Of a stretch of 64,000 bases of DNA, positions 1 to 9,110 are shown one piece after another. Where the stretch lies: contig NZ_JAQIOY010000003.1 of assembly GCF_028023555.1 (NCBI RefSeq), positions 62,001 to 126,000 of the forward strand, in the 5' to 3' direction. Both the position numbers and the translations under genes were made by a program. The stretch comes from Thalassococcus_A lentus (GTDB taxonomy: Bacteria > Pseudomonadota > Alphaproteobacteria > Rhodobacterales > Rhodobacteraceae). The notes beneath the pieces were generated by a model. It was not told the DNA's origin. It was given only the letters and a program-made list of their open reading frames with translations, and did no database searches. Each line of letters begins with the position of its first letter. Within the stretch, counting starts at the first letter, position 1.

Positions 1-1
1 T

Positions 2-1405
2 GACGGTGCCGGAGATCTGGTAGCCAATGCGCCGCATGTTCCCGTGCATCTGGGATCCATGTCGGAAAGCGTCCGAACTGTGTTGCGGCAAAATGCAGGC
101 CAGATCAAACCCGGCGATGTTTTCATGATGAACAACCCGTACAACGGCGGCACGCATTTGCCGGATGTCACGGTGATCACACCGGTGTTCGACGAGGCAG
201 GTCAGTCGATCCTCTACACTGTGGCCAGCCGTGGCCATCATGCCGACATTGGTGGCAAGACGCCGGGGTCGGCCCCGCCTGACAGCCGCACGATCGAGGA
301 AGAGGGCGTCCTGCTGGACAATGTCCAGCTCGTCAAACAGGGCGTTTTGCAGGAAGAAGCTGTTCGAACTCTGCTGGCGTCCGGTCGATACCCGTGCCGA
401 AACGTGGATCAGAACATGGCCGATCTGGCCGCGCAGATCGCCGCCAACGCGACCGGCGTTTCCGAACTGTTGCGCATCACTGGGCAGTTCGGTTTGGATA
501 CAGTGCAGGCCTATATGCGTCACGTTCAGGACAATGCCGAAGAGAGCGTTCGACGCGTGCTCGACGTTCTGACCGATTGCAGCTTCAGCTATCCGCTGGA
601 CGATGGTGCGCAGATCAAAGTGGCCATCACGGTTGATCGCAAAAAGCGTGAAGCGATCATCGATTTTGCAGGAACGTCGCCGCAAAGTCCGCTGAATTAC
701 AATGCGCCGATGGCGATCTGTCGGGCGGTCGTGCTCTACGTTTTCCGCACGCTTGTGGGTAGCGACATTCCAATGAACGAAGGCTGTCTTAAGCCATTGG
801 TGCTGAAGGTGCCCGAGGGCAGCATGATTAACCCAAATGCGCCTGCTGCAGTCATCTCAGGCAATACAGAGGTCAGCCAGGCCATTGCGGATACGCTCTA
901 TGGAGCGCTTGGGGTTATCGCCGGCAGTCAGGGGACCATGAACAACTTTGTCTACGGCAACGACATCCACCAAAACTATGAAACCATCTGCGGTGGCACC
1001 GGGGCCGGAAATGGCTTTGATGGAACAAGTGCCGTGCATAGCCACATGACCAATACGCGGATGACAGACCCCGAAGTATTGGAGACCCGGTTTCCCGTCA
1101 GGGTGCGGGAGTTTTCGATCCGTGATGGGTCGGGCGGGCAGGGGGCTTATCATGGCGGCAATGGGATCGTGCGCCGATTGGAGTTCCTCGAACCCATGAC
1201 AGTCACTGTGTTGTCCTCTCACCGGCAGGTACCACCGCATGGCGCAAAAGGCGGGCAGCCCGGCGCAACAGGCGAAAACGCTGTCGAACGGGCAAACGGC
1301 ACGATCGAGGCCTTGCAAGGCAATGACGAAACGCAGGTCTCCGCCGGGGACGTCTTTGTAATGAAGACGCCGGGTGGCGGTGGTTTTGGAGAGCCCGTGG
1401 CCTGA
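2..1405 (+). CDS. Hydantoinase B / 5-oxoprolinase family protein, 5' end outside window
   Basis: The protein matches the HyuB half of the ATP-dependent hydantoinase/5-oxoprolinase family, which opens cyclic amides such as 5-oxoproline. Family-typical stretches are the GDVFMMNNPYNGGTHLPDV block near the start, the GGTGAGNGFDG block, and the C-terminal RDGSGGQGAYHGGNG block. The reading frame is open to the left edge: residues before the GTG at 44 (DGAGDLVANAPHVPVH) are also family-like, so 44 is not the real start and the gene begins outside. Whether it is a separate HyuB or the C-terminal half of a long HyuA-HyuB fusion cannot be seen. It ends at a bidirectional terminator shared with prpE. 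Family assignment is firm; the substrate is not known. Confidence 0.88.
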   Translation, partial: DGAGDLVANAPHVPVHLGSMSESVRTVLRQNAGQIKPGDVFMMNNPYNGGTHLPDVTVITPVFDEAGQSILYTVASRGHHADIGGKTPGSAPPDSRTIEEEGVLLDNVQLVKQGVLQEEAVRTLLASGRYPCRNVDQNMADLAAQIAANATGVSELLRITGQFGLDTVQAYMRHVQDNAEESVRRVLDVLTDCSFSYPLDDGAQIKVAITVDRKKREAIIDFAGTSPQSPLNYNAPMAICRAVVLYVFRTLVGSDIPMNEGCLKPLVLKVPEGSMINPNAPAAVISGNTEVSQAIADTLYGALGVIAGSQGTMNNFVYGNDIHQNYETICGGTGAGNGFDGTSAVHSHMTNTRMTDPEVLETRFPVRVREFSIRDGSGGQGAYHGGNGIVRRLEFLEPMTVTVLSSHRQVPPHGAKGGQPGATGENAVERANGTIEALQGNDETQVSAGDVFVMKTPGGGGFGEPVA

Positions 1406-1430
1406 TCGAGGCTCTGTCGTGCAACAAAAA

Positions 1431-1459
1431 ACGCCCGCGATTGATGCGCGGGCGTTTTC
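1431..1459. terminator. Bidirectional intrinsic terminator between hyuB-like gene and prpE
   Basis: A perfect 9-bp stem ACGCCCGCG / CGCGGGCGT with a 7-base loop is flanked by AAAAAA on the left and TTTT on the right. It can therefore end transcripts from both converging genes. Confidence 0.85.
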
Positions 1460-1480
1460 CGTTTTGTCTAGGGGCAGGGT

Positions 1481-3373
1481 TTAGCCCTTGGCGTAACCCA
1501 AGCCCTGCAACGCGACTTTGATCTCGTCCAGAATGGCCGGATCGTCGATTGTCGCGGGCAGTTTGAACGCTTCGCTGTCGGCCAGTTTGACCATTGTGGC
1601 CCGCAGGATTTTGCCCGAGCGTGTCTTGGGCAGGCGATCCACCACCGCGCACAGTTTGAACGCTGCCACAGGCCCGATCTTTTCCCGCACCAGCTTGACG
1701 CATTCGGCGGTGATCTCTTCATGCGGACGGTTCACGCCTGTTGTCAGACAGACAAAGCCCATGGGCAACTGGCCCTTCAGTTGATCTGTCACGCCGATGA
1801 CTGCGCATTCCGCCACATCTGGGTGGCTGGCCAGTACTTCTTCCATCGCGCCGGTGGACAGGCGGTGCCCGGCCACGTTGATGACGTCGTCAGTCCGCGC
1901 CATGATGTAGAGATAGCCATCCTCGTCGATGATCCCTGCATCGCCGGTTTCATAGTACCCCGGAAATGTCGTCAGGTAGCTTTTGCGGAACCGCGCTTCG
2001 GCGTTCCACAGCGTGGGCAACGTGCCCGGGGGCAGGGGCAGTTTCACTGCGATGGCACCCAGTTCGCCTGCCGGCATCTGATTGCCGCCTTCGTCGAGAA
2101 CCTGAATGTCATAGCCCGGCATCGCCACAGTGGGTGAGCCGATCTTGACGGGCAGAGCCTCGATCCCGGCGGGGTTGCCCGCAATGGTCCAACCGGTTTC
2201 TGTCTGCCACCAGTGGTCGTAGATCGGCTTGCCGGTCACATTCTGCGCCCACTCGATAGTATCCGGGTCGGCCCGTTCGCCAGCCAGATAAATCGCCCGC
2301 AGATGCGAGATGTCGTACTTGGCAAGGAATTCGCCCTTGGGGTCCTCTCGCTTTACAGCGCGGAAAGCTGTTGGCGCGGTAAAGAAGCTACGCACCTTAT
2401 GTTCGTCAATGATACGCCAGAAAGTACCTGCGTCGGGCGTGCCGATGGGTTTGCCCTCAAAGACAATTGTGGTGTTACCGTGGATCAAGGGTCCATAGCA
2501 GATATAGCTGTGCCCCACGACCCAGCCAACGTCAGACGCGGCCCAGAATACATCACCCGGATCGACGTTGTAGATCGCCTTCATGGACCAGTTCAGAGCA
2601 ACCAGATGCCCTGCCGTATGGCGCACGACGCCCTTGGGCTGACCCGTGGTTCCGGACGTATACAGGATATAGGCCGGGTGGTTGCCTTCTACCGGAACGC
2701 AATCAGCCGGTGTCACACCTGCCTGAAAGCCATGCCAGTCAAAGTCATAGCCATCCTTGAGCGCAGCCACTTCCTGTTCGCGCTGGAAGATTACCGTGAA
2801 CTCTGGCTTGTGCTGTGCCAGTTCGATGGCGCCATCGACCAGTGGTTTGTAGTGGACCACACGGCCGGGCTCCAAACCGCAAGATGCGGCGATAATCGCT
2901 TTGGGCTGAGCGTCATCGATGCGTACGGCCAGTTCGTTGGAGGCAAAGCCGCCAAACACCACCGAATGGATCGCGCCAAGACGGGCACAGGCCAACATCG
3001 CCTCGAGAGCCTCGGGCACCATCGGCATATAGATGATTACCCGGTCGCCTTTGGTGATGCCTTTGGCGGCCAGCGCGCCAGCCAGAGACGCCACGCGATC
3101 TTTCAGCTCCGCGAAGGTGATTTTGTGGATCGAGTTGGTGATCGGGCTGTCATGAATAATCGCAACCTGATCACCCCGCCCGTTTTCAACGTGCCGGTCA
3201 ACAGCGTTGTAGCAGGTGTTCACCATGCTGTCGGCGAACCATTCATAAAGATCCGTGTCAGGGCTGGTCAGCGCTCGGGTGGGTTTCTGATCCCATGAAA
3301 TCGCTTCGGCTTGGGTCATCCAAAAGTTTTCAGGGTCTGCCTGCCAACTGGCGTAAACGTCTTTGTAGCCCAT
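1481..3373 (-). CDS. prpE: Propionyl-CoA synthetase (propionate-CoA ligase)
   Basis: This is an AMP-forming acyl-CoA synthetase of the acetyl/propionyl-CoA synthetase group, about 630 residues, the usual size of PrpE. It activates propionate (or acetate) to the CoA thioester through an acyl-adenylate. Visible motifs are the YTSGTTGQPKGVV phosphate-binding loop, the WWQTETGW motif, the YETGD motif and a C-terminal KTRSGKILR segment carrying the lysine that is acetylated in this family. The open frame extends 61 codons further upstream, but the ATG at 3373 has a strong GAGGAGG ribosome site 6 bases away and begins the conserved MGYKDVYASW region, so it was chosen. The upstream region carries several TTTGCAAA-like sites, suggesting control by an ScfR-type acyl-CoA-responsive regulator. 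PrpE is preferred over AcsA from overall resemblance. Confidence 0.9.
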   Translation of the reverse strand: MGYKDVYASWQADPENFWMTQAEAISWDQKPTRALTSPDTDLYEWFADSMVNTCYNAVDRHVENGRGDQVAIIHDSPITNSIHKITFAELKDRVASLAGALAAKGITKGDRVIIYMPMVPEALEAMLACARLGAIHSVVFGGFASNELAVRIDDAQPKAIIAASCGLEPGRVVHYKPLVDGAIELAQHKPEFTVIFQREQEVAALKDGYDFDWHGFQAGVTPADCVPVEGNHPAYILYTSGTTGQPKGVVRHTAGHLVALNWSMKAIYNVDPGDVFWAASDVGWVVGHSYICYGPLIHGNTTIVFEGKPIGTPDAGTFWRIIDEHKVRSFFTAPTAFRAVKREDPKGEFLAKYDISHLRAIYLAGERADPDTIEWAQNVTGKPIYDHWWQTETGWTIAGNPAGIEALPVKIGSPTVAMPGYDIQVLDEGGNQMPAGELGAIAVKLPLPPGTLPTLWNAEARFRKSYLTTFPGYYETGDAGIIDEDGYLYIMARTDDVINVAGHRLSTGAMEEVLASHPDVAECAVIGVTDQLKGQLPMGFVCLTTGVNRPHEEITAECVKLVREKIGPVAAFKLCAVVDRLPKTRSGKILRATMVKLADSEAFKLPATIDDPAILDEIKVALQGLGYAKG

Positions 3374-3464
3374 GATCGTCCTCCTCGGGTATTGCGAAAA
3401 GGGATAAGCTGTCGGGTAGGATTGCAGCAAGGCAGTTGGCGCAAACGGCGGCAGATTACCGCAG

Positions 3465-3583
3465 AAAATTTGCAGAATTCGCCAGAAGTACTCTGCAAAT
3501 TTTTGCAAAGCCGATAGATTTTTGCTTTTTTGTTTGCCTGCGAGCCTCTTTTGCAAATCTGCAAATCACACAGCTGCAAATTT
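3465..3583 (-). promoter_or_regulatory. Cluster of TTTGCAAA-like operator sites upstream of prpE
   Basis: In the AT-rich leader of prpE there is one perfect TTTGCAAA (3502-3509) next to CTGCAAA (3493-3499), then TTTTGCAAA (3549-3557), CTGCAAA (3559-3565) and GCTGCAAATTT (3573-3583), plus AAATTTGCAG near 3466-3475. Members of the ScfR/RamB/PccR regulator family are known to bind paired TTTGCAAA motifs in front of short-chain fatty-acid genes in actinobacteria and Rhodobacter. Assignment of these sites to such a regulator is inference; its gene is not in this window. Confidence 0.6.
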
Positions 3584-3600
3584 AGTGAGATAGAAATGGC

Positions 3601-3626
3601 AACAGGCCACGCGATGGCGGCCTGTT
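3601..3626 (-). terminator. Putative terminator after maeB
   Basis: A perfect 8-bp stem AACAGGCC / GGCCTGTT with a 10-base loop lies 39 bases beyond the maeB stop. On the minus strand it is followed by only a short, mixed T-rich run, so termination may be weak. Confidence 0.5.
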
Positions 3627-3664
3627 ATTGCGGTCATACCTTGCGGCTGATTGGATGCCGGTCC

Positions 3665-5944
3665 TTAGCCGTAGCGCTCGACAGGCGTCCCGGCGATGGC
3701 TGCCATGTTCAGCAATCCGCGTGCCGTGATGCCCGGCGTCACCACATGTGCCAGATTGCCCATACCCATCAGAATGGGTCCGACCTCGAGACCGCCGGCT
3801 TTCATCTTGAGGATGTTTCGTGTGGCAGAGGCAGCGTCCGCGTGACCGAAGATCAAAACATTGGCCGGGCCCTGCAAACGTCCGCCCGGCAACAAACGGT
3901 CGCGCAGGTCAGGATCAAGCGCGGCATCCAGATTCATTTCACCTTCGTATTGGAAATCAGTCTCCATCGCGTCGAGCAGGCAAATCGCTTCGCGCAGCCG
4001 TTTACCCGACCCTTCGGCCTGATTGCCAAACTGGGACTGCGAACAAAAGGCAATCCGCGGTTCAACACCAAAACGCCGGGCGTGACGTGCAGCGCCGATG
4101 GCCGTTTGCGCCAATTGATCCGGCGTTGGCAGAGAATGGACATGCGTGTCAGCGATGAACAATGGCCCGTCTTCGAGGATCATCATCGACAGCGCGCCAT
4201 GCGGTGAATGCGCTTCATCCCCGAGCACCTGCGTGACGTAGTTCAGATGCCAGCGGAATTCACCAAATGTCCCACAGATCATGCTGTCCGCTTCGCCGCG
4301 CTGAACCATGACCGCGCCAATGGCTGTTGTGTTGGTTCGCATGATTGCCCGGGCAAGATCCGGTGTCACGCCGCGCCGCGCCATGATCTGGTGATAGGTG
4401 CCCCAGTAGTCGCGATACCGCGGGTCGTCATTTGGATTGACGATCTTGAAATCGCGGGTCGGCCGGATTTCCAGCCCGTGCCGTTCGCAGCGGGCTTCGA
4501 TGACTTCGGGACGTCCGATCAGTATCGGTGTCTCGGTGGTTTCCTCAAGGATGGCTTGCGCCGCGCGGAGCACCCGTTCGTCTTCGCCTTCTGCAAAAAC
4601 GATGCGCCGCGATGCCGTGCGAGCCGCCTCAAAGACCGGGCGCATCAAGAGCGCGGATTTGTAGACGGATGCATCCAGTTTGTGCTTGTAGGCATCCAGA
4701 TCAGCGACCGGGCGTTTGGCCACGCCAGTTTCCATCGCGGCCCTTGCAACAGCCGTCGAAACAACGCCGGACAGTCGTGGGTCAAACGGTTTTGGAATCA
4801 GGTAGTCGGCCCCAAAGGTCAGTTGCTCGCCTTGATAGGCGGCCGCTGCTTCGGCGCTTGTCGTGGCACGGGCGAGCGCGGCAATGCCTTCGACGCAGGC
4901 CACCTGCATCGCGTCGTTGATTTCCGTCGCACCAACGTCCAGCGCTCCACGGAAGATGAACGGAAAGCAAAGGACGTTGTTGACCTGATTGGGGAAGTCA
5001 CTGCGACCAGTCGCGATAATCGCGTCCGGGGCGGCTTCGCGCGCGAGTTCCGGCAGAATTTCGGGTGTCGGGTTTGCCAGCGCAAAGACGATCGGGCGTG
5101 ATGCCATGCGCCCAACCTGTTCCGGCTTCAGAACTCCGGGTCCGGACAGGCCGAGGAACAAATCTGCGCCGTCAATCACCTCGTCCAGAGTGCGTTTGTC
5201 AGATGCTTGCGCAAAAGCCGCCTTTTGCGGGTTCATGTCTTCGGCCCGGCCTTCATAGACAAGCCCGTGGATGTCGCACAGCCAGATGTTTTCGCGTTTT
5301 ACGCCCAGCTTCAAAAGCATATTGAGGCAGGCGATCCCGGCTGCTCCGCCGCCGGTCGAAACCACTTTTACATCCTCGAAATTCTTGCCTGCAACATGCA
5401 ACGCATTGGTCGCTGCTGCGCCGACAACAATGGCGGTGCCGTGCTGGTCATCGTGAAATACGGGGATATTCATCCGTTCGCGGCAAATCCGTTCAACGAT
5501 AAAGCAATCAGGCGCTTTGATGTCTTCAAGATTGATCGCGCCGAACGTTGGTTCAAGCGCACAGACGATTTCAGCCAGCTTTTCCGGGTCGGACTCATTC
5601 ACTTCGATGTCAAAACAGTCGATGTTCGCAAACTTCTTGAACAGGACAGCCTTGCCTTCCATCACGGGTTTCGAAGCCAGAGCACCGATATTGCCAAGCC
5701 CGAGAACAGCGCTGCCGTTCGAGACAACGGCAACCAGATTGCCGCGCGCAGTATATCGTGCAGCATTGGCCTCATCTGCCTTAATTTCAAGGCAGGCTTC
5801 GGCAACACCGGGGGAATAGGCACGTGAAAGATCGCGGCCATTCGCCAGTGGTTTCGTGGCACGGATCTCGAGTTTTCCGGGCTTTGGGTTCTCGTGGTAG
5901 AACAGCGCCGCCTGACGCAGGGATTCGTTGGATGTATCCGACAT
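3665..5944 (-). CDS. maeB: NADP-dependent malic enzyme with C-terminal phosphotransacetylase-like domain
   Basis: The 759-residue protein is the MaeB hybrid type. The malic enzyme domain fills roughly residues 1-430, with the SPGVAEACLEI block, GNIGALASKPVMEGKA, and the dinucleotide-binding VSTGGGAAGIACLNML. A phosphate acetyltransferase-like domain follows to the end. It decarboxylates malate to pyruvate with reduction of NADP, supplying NADPH and pyruvate during growth on organic acids. In characterised MaeB proteins the second domain is regulatory, responding to acetyl-CoA, rather than a working phosphotransacetylase. The ATG at 5944 begins the standard N-terminus and follows a GGGAGG ribosome site. 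A 14-bp perfect palindrome sits 32 bases upstream of the start. Length and domain order are normal. Confidence 0.95.
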   Translation of the reverse strand: MSDTSNESLRQAALFYHENPKPGKLEIRATKPLANGRDLSRAYSPGVAEACLEIKADEANAARYTARGNLVAVVSNGSAVLGLGNIGALASKPVMEGKAVLFKKFANIDCFDIEVNESDPEKLAEIVCALEPTFGAINLEDIKAPDCFIVERICRERMNIPVFHDDQHGTAIVVGAAATNALHVAGKNFEDVKVVSTGGGAAGIACLNMLLKLGVKRENIWLCDIHGLVYEGRAEDMNPQKAAFAQASDKRTLDEVIDGADLFLGLSGPGVLKPEQVGRMASRPIVFALANPTPEILPELAREAAPDAIIATGRSDFPNQVNNVLCFPFIFRGALDVGATEINDAMQVACVEGIAALARATTSAEAAAAYQGEQLTFGADYLIPKPFDPRLSGVVSTAVARAAMETGVAKRPVADLDAYKHKLDASVYKSALLMRPVFEAARTASRRIVFAEGEDERVLRAAQAILEETTETPILIGRPEVIEARCERHGLEIRPTRDFKIVNPNDDPRYRDYWGTYHQIMARRGVTPDLARAIMRTNTTAIGAVMVQRGEADSMICGTFGEFRWHLNYVTQVLGDEAHSPHGALSMMILEDGPLFIADTHVHSLPTPDQLAQTAIGAARHARRFGVEPRIAFCSQSQFGNQAEGSGKRLREAICLLDAMETDFQYEGEMNLDAALDPDLRDRLLPGGRLQGPANVLIFGHADAASATRNILKMKAGGLEVGPILMGMGNLAHVVTPGITARGLLNMAAIAGTPVERYG

Positions 5945-5976
5945 TTGTAGCCTCCCGTTGTCGCATCAAAAAATAA

Positions 5977-5990
5977 GTTTAATATTAAAC
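5977..5990. promoter_or_regulatory. Perfect 14-bp AT-rich palindrome between maeB and cdd
   Basis: GTTTAATATTAAAC is a perfect inverted repeat, 32 bases upstream of the maeB start on the minus strand and about 150 bases upstream of cdd. Such a symmetric site in a divergent promoter region is a plausible operator. No regulator can be named from it. Confidence 0.4.
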
Positions 5991-6141
5991 AAAAATTTTT
6001 CGTCGCGACTGTCTGATGGATTTTGCCTTACAGGGTTGGCTGTCGTTTGGAAAGCCAAAAGCCAAAACGACCGCTGGGTCGCCCTTGCATTCACCTGCTG
6101 TGCTTCGCAACATGGCGACTCAGTTGTGAGGGGGAGAGTAC

Positions 6142-6534
6142 ATGTCTTTGAGGGACGCAGCCCGGGCTGTCCGTGAAAATGCCTACGTGCCGTATTCGCG
6201 GTACAAGGTTGGCGCGGCATTGCGGGCACCAAGCGGCGCGGTTTATGTCGGATGCAACGTCGAAAACGTTGCATACCCCGAGGGCACCTGCGCTGAGGCT
6301 GGTGCTATTGCGGCAATGGTTGCCGCCGGTGAGACTGAAATCCTCGAAGCTTATGTCATCGCAGATGCGGAACACCCCGTTCCGCCGTGTGGCGGGTGCC
6401 GACAGAAACTGGCTGAATTTGCCAAGAGTGATGTGACCGTCACACTTGCGACGATTGATGGCGACGAACAGGAAATGCGGGTGGCGGATCTATTGCCCGG
6501 TGCTTTCTCTGCCTCGCACATGGATCGTACCTGA
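6142..6534 (+). CDS. cdd: Cytidine deaminase
   Basis: A 130-residue homotetrameric-type cytidine deaminase that converts cytidine and deoxycytidine to uridine and deoxyuridine in the pyrimidine salvage pathway. The zinc site is visible as C50-A-E52 (catalytic Glu52) with C83 and C86 in PPCGGC, the all-cysteine arrangement of the small tetrameric enzymes. The ATG at 6142 follows a strong GAGGGGGAGA ribosome site. Its stop overlaps the deoA start (ATGA-type overlap), making it the first gene of cdd-deoA-deoB-add-upp. Confidence 0.95.
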   Translation: MSLRDAARAVRENAYVPYSRYKVGAALRAPSGAVYVGCNVENVAYPEGTCAEAGAIAAMVAAGETEILEAYVIADAEHPVPPCGGCRQKLAEFAKSDVTVTLATIDGDEQEMRVADLLPGAFSASHMDRT

Positions 6535-7823
6535 TGGACGCTCGTCAGGTTATCGCGCGCTTGCGCAAAGGGGAGCCGGTCGATGCCGATGCCTTGCGCT
6601 GGTTTGCCAAGGGCTTGGCCGACGGCTCGGTCAGTGATGCTCAGGCAGGTGCATTTGCAATGGGCGTCTGTCTGCGCGGGCTGAGTGATGAGGGCCGCGT
6701 TGCGCTGACGATGGCGATGCGTGACAGCGGTCATGTGATGCAATGGGATTTGAATGGCCCTGTTGTCGACAAGCATTCGACAGGGGGTGTGGGTGACTGC
6801 ACCAGTTTGGTGATCGCACCGGCACTGGCTGCCTGTGGCGTCTATGTCCCCATGATCTCGGGCCGTGGTCTGGGTCATACCGGAGGAACACTGGACAAGC
6901 TCGATGCGATTCCGGGCTACATGACAAACCCTGACGAAAGCCGGTTTCGTTCTGTCGTCAAAGACGTGGGCTGCGCCATTGTCGGAGCAAACGCCGAAAT
7001 CGCGCCTGCGGACCGTCGGCTCTACGCGGTGCGGGATGTCTCGGCCACGGTCGAAAGCCTTGATCTGATTTGCGCGTCGATCCTTTCCAAGAAACTGGCG
7101 GCTGGTCTCGAGGCGCTGGTTCTGGATGTAAAGGTCGGGACGGGCGCGTTCATGAAGTCGCCTGAAGAGGCACGCGCCCTCAGTCAGGCCATGGTGGACA
7201 CGGCAAACGACGCGGGCTGTAAAACATCGGTTCTGATCACTGGGATGGATGAGCCCTTGGCCCCGGCACTGGGCAATGCTCTGGAAGTGGATGCCGCGAT
7301 GCGCGTCCTGACCGGGGTTGAGAAGGGACCGCTGTACGAATTGTCGATAGCGCTTGGCGCCGAGGTTCTGGCCAGCGGTGGCATCAGTGACGGTAAAACC
7401 AAATTGGAACAGGCGATTTCAAGCGGGGCTGCGGCTGATCGGTTTGGCAGGATGGTCTATGGATTGGGGGGCCCCATCAGTTTTGTCGAGGATTGGAAGC
7501 GTTTCATGCCTGAACCGCCAGTGATCCGGGCCGTGGAAGCGGAGCGATCCGGACAGGTGTCGACCATCGACGGAGAAGCGCTTGGATTGGCGGTTGTCGC
7601 GCTGGGCGGAGGCCGTCAGGTCGAAACAGATCAGATCAACCCGATGGTTGGCCTGTCCGAAGTCGTGCGCCTCGGCGAGCGTGTGGAAAAGGGGCAGCCC
7701 CTGGCGCGCATCCATGCTGCCCGGCTGGAACAGGCCGATATCGCCGAAGCAGCTGTCCGTCAGGCTATCCGGCTCGGACAAGAGCCGAAAAAGACCGAAT
7801 TGGTGCAGGAGAGGATCGCGTGA
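6534..7823 (+). CDS. deoA: Thymidine phosphorylase
   Basis: A 429-residue pyrimidine-nucleoside phosphorylase of the DeoA family, which splits thymidine or deoxyuridine with phosphate into free base and deoxyribose 1-phosphate. The family signature is clear in the segment DKHSTGGVGD followed by SGRGLGHTGGTLDKL, which bind phosphate and pyrimidine. The ATG overlaps the cdd stop by one base and the TGA overlaps the GTG start of deoB, so the three are translationally coupled. The product, deoxyribose 1-phosphate, is the substrate of the next gene. Confidence 0.95.
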   Translation: MDARQVIARLRKGEPVDADALRWFAKGLADGSVSDAQAGAFAMGVCLRGLSDEGRVALTMAMRDSGHVMQWDLNGPVVDKHSTGGVGDCTSLVIAPALAACGVYVPMISGRGLGHTGGTLDKLDAIPGYMTNPDESRFRSVVKDVGCAIVGANAEIAPADRRLYAVRDVSATVESLDLICASILSKKLAAGLEALVLDVKVGTGAFMKSPEEARALSQAMVDTANDAGCKTSVLITGMDEPLAPALGNALEVDAAMRVLTGVEKGPLYELSIALGAEVLASGGISDGKTKLEQAISSGAAADRFGRMVYGLGGPISFVEDWKRFMPEPPVIRAVEAERSGQVSTIDGEALGLAVVALGGGRQVETDQINPMVGLSEVVRLGERVEKGQPLARIHAARLEQADIAEAAVRQAIRLGQEPKKTELVQERIA

Positions 7824-9031
7824 CCCGGGCATTTGTCGTGGTCATGGATTCTGTTGGAATCGGCGGTGCGCCGGACGCGCATGATTTTTTCAACGGTGAT
7901 GTTCCGGACACCGGCGCAAATACTTTGGGTCATATCCGCGCTGCCTGCGCGGCAGGAAAAGCCGAAGACGGGCGCAGCGGTCCGCTGAAGGTTCCCAATC
8001 TGGATACGCTTGGGCTGTCGCATGCTTTGGCTCTGGCAGACCCATCTTTTGACGCGCCCAACAAACCTTCGGGCGGGCTTTGGGGGGCTGCAACGGAGAA
8101 GTCACAAGGCAAAGATACACCGTCCGGGCATTGGGAGTTGGCAGGCCTGCCGGTGCCTTGGGATTGGCACTATTTTCCCAAATCGACACCCTCTTTTCCC
8201 GACGAGGTCACCGCCGAGGTTTGCAGACTGGCCGGAACCGATGGCATTCTGGGCAACTGCCACGGCTCTGGCACCGTGATGATTGATCAGTTTGGCGCGG
8301 AACATCTGAAATCAAACTGGCCGATTTGCTATACATCTGTGGACAGCGTGTTCCAGATTGCAGGCCATGAGCAGAGCTTTGGGCTTGGCGCGCTGATGGA
8401 TCTTTGCGCCGGACTGGCTCCGATGCTTCACGCGATGAAGGTTGGCCGGGTCATCGCACGTCCCTTCATCGGAGAGCCCGGAGCATTTCAACGAACGGCA
8501 AACAGGCGCGATTTCGCGATCACGCCGCCCAGTTCGGTGTTGACCAACTGGGTGCAGGATGCCGGGCGCCCGGTGCATGCCATCGGCAAGATCGGTGATA
8601 TCTTCTCCATGCAGGGTATCGATGACGTGCGCAAAGGCCCGGATGCGGATTTGATGGAACATCTGGAACACTGGGTGCGCTATGCCGAAGAGGGCAGCCT
8701 GACCTTTGCCAATTTTGTCGAATTTGACAGCCTGTACGGACACCGCCGTGATGTGTCCGGTTATGCCCGCCACTTGGAATGGTTCGACGCGAAACTGGGC
8801 CGATTGCTGATGCAGTTGCGTGTCGGTGACATGATGCTGATCACCGCGGATCATGGCAATGACCCCACTTGGGTTGGCACGGACCACACACGCGAACGCG
8901 TTCCTGTGCTGATTGCCGGGCAGGGACATGGCGCATTAGGCCAGATGAATTTTACGGACGTTGCTTTGCGGGTTGCTGACCATTTGGGCGTTGATGTCCC
9001 AGCGCCATCCGCCAGCGTCCAAACCCAGTGA
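7820..9031 (+). CDS. deoB: Phosphopentomutase
   Basis: A 403-residue member of the alkaline phosphatase superfamily that interconverts (deoxy)ribose 1-phosphate and 5-phosphate. N-terminal VVMDSVGIGGAPDA carries the metal-binding Asp, GKDTPSGHWE carries the phospho-accepting Thr region, and the C-terminal LITADHGNDPTWVGTDHTRE supplies the remaining metal ligands. It starts at a GTG overlapping the deoA stop. It connects nucleoside phosphorolysis to central sugar phosphate metabolism. Confidence 0.95.
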   Translation: MTRAFVVVMDSVGIGGAPDAHDFFNGDVPDTGANTLGHIRAACAAGKAEDGRSGPLKVPNLDTLGLSHALALADPSFDAPNKPSGGLWGAATEKSQGKDTPSGHWELAGLPVPWDWHYFPKSTPSFPDEVTAEVCRLAGTDGILGNCHGSGTVMIDQFGAEHLKSNWPICYTSVDSVFQIAGHEQSFGLGALMDLCAGLAPMLHAMKVGRVIARPFIGEPGAFQRTANRRDFAITPPSSVLTNWVQDAGRPVHAIGKIGDIFSMQGIDDVRKGPDADLMEHLEHWVRYAEEGSLTFANFVEFDSLYGHRRDVSGYARHLEWFDAKLGRLLMQLRVGDMMLITADHGNDPTWVGTDHTRERVPVLIAGQGHGALGQMNFTDVALRVADHLGVDVPAPSASVQTQ

Positions 9032-9110
9032 CTGCGAATTGCATTCTCAGGGTGTTTCATGAATAGGAAACCTCTGCATCGGACAGTGGGCAAAACGACA
9101 GGAGCGCAGA

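Noticed and set aside
2213..3298. 361-codon plus-strand frame inside prpE
   Set aside because: Antisense shadow; prpE motifs on the other strand are intact.
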